64,000 bases of DNA from assembly GCF_030694375.1 (NCBI RefSeq), contig NZ_JAUXYL010000040.1, positions 272,837 through 336,836 on the forward strand, given 5' to 3'. Positions 63,990-64,000 of the stretch are shown piece after piece. Source of the stretch: Algoriphagus sp. (GTDB lineage: Bacteria > Bacteroidota > Bacteroidia > Cytophagales > Cyclobacteriaceae). Made by a program: the position numbers and the translations under genes. Position 1 is the first letter of the stretch. Every line of letters begins with the position of its first letter. Under the pieces are notes generated by a model. That model was not told the DNA's origin. It did not search any database and saw nothing but the letters and a program-made list of their open reading frames with translations.

Positions 63990-64000
63990 TGGTGTTTCGA

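Noticed and set aside
1..64000. tRNA, rRNA or riboswitch genes
   Set aside because: No cloverleaf, rRNA core or known aptamer consensus was noticed by eye in the gaps; a covariance scan would be decisive.

Overview
The window looks like a chromosome segment of a marine or freshwater Bacteroidota in the order Cytophagales, probably near Algoriphagus (Cyclobacteriaceae). The reasons are moderate GC, TANNTTTG-type promoters, weak ribosome binding sites, a tiny Hc1-type histone protein, lipoproteins, a GIN-domain protein, the 1048-residue BNR/sortilin-like protein, and short intergenic repeats typical of this group. This placement is an inference from gene content; no rRNA or tRNA gene was seen.

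Region 1 (0-50.8 kb) is ordinary housekeeping and metabolism. It has exported hydrolases (metallophosphoesterase, GH3 beta-glucosidase, gamma-glutamyltransferase-like Ntn hydrolase, M1 peptidase, amidase lipoprotein, M19-type dipeptidase), a DEAD-box helicase, and a muramidase-DinB-TspO cluster. A ParDE-like toxin-antitoxin pair overlaps an amino-acid permease, and a biotin carboxylase-DUF1015-Maf operon follows. Other genes include 4-hydroxyphenylpyruvate dioxygenase, an acyltransferase overlapping a BASS symporter, a Crp-type regulator, a cold-shock protein, an SDR oxidoreductase, a Rieske oxygenase with a GNAT acetyltransferase, and a 7TM sensor kinase/LuxR regulator pair. An alpha-oxoamine synthase (serine palmitoyltransferase-like) and a ceramidase-like membrane protein hint at sphingolipid metabolism. 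The ceramidase-like gene is split by one in-frame TGA. Gaps between these genes carry several repeat families: 114-bp tandem units that copied the 3' end of maf, CACAGAT-box inverted units, CACTAAGG-type units, a duplicated block with two tetraloop hairpins, and cggtc/cggaag short repeats.

Region 2 (about 51-64 kb) is a defence island with signs of turnover. An SF1 helicase-nuclease gene lies between two pieces of a broken vsr gene. A 51-codon ORF follows, then a two-gene minus-strand operon of unknown function. Divergent from that operon is an HpaII-type restriction-modification locus: XRE regulator, intact Vsr endonuclease, a second paralogue of the 51-codon ORF, a third vsr fragment, cytosine-5 methyltransferase and HpaII-like endonuclease. 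Next come four tightly spaced genes: a two-domain protein with a deoxyribosyltransferase/TIR-like C-terminus, a membrane protein resembling the putative AbiC family, a small gene broken by a stop codon, and a SIR2-like gene interrupted at about 63,869 by repeats resembling an IS21-type end. A similar repeat relic lies at 56.2 kb. The four-gene cluster is the best candidate here for an undescribed antiphage system.
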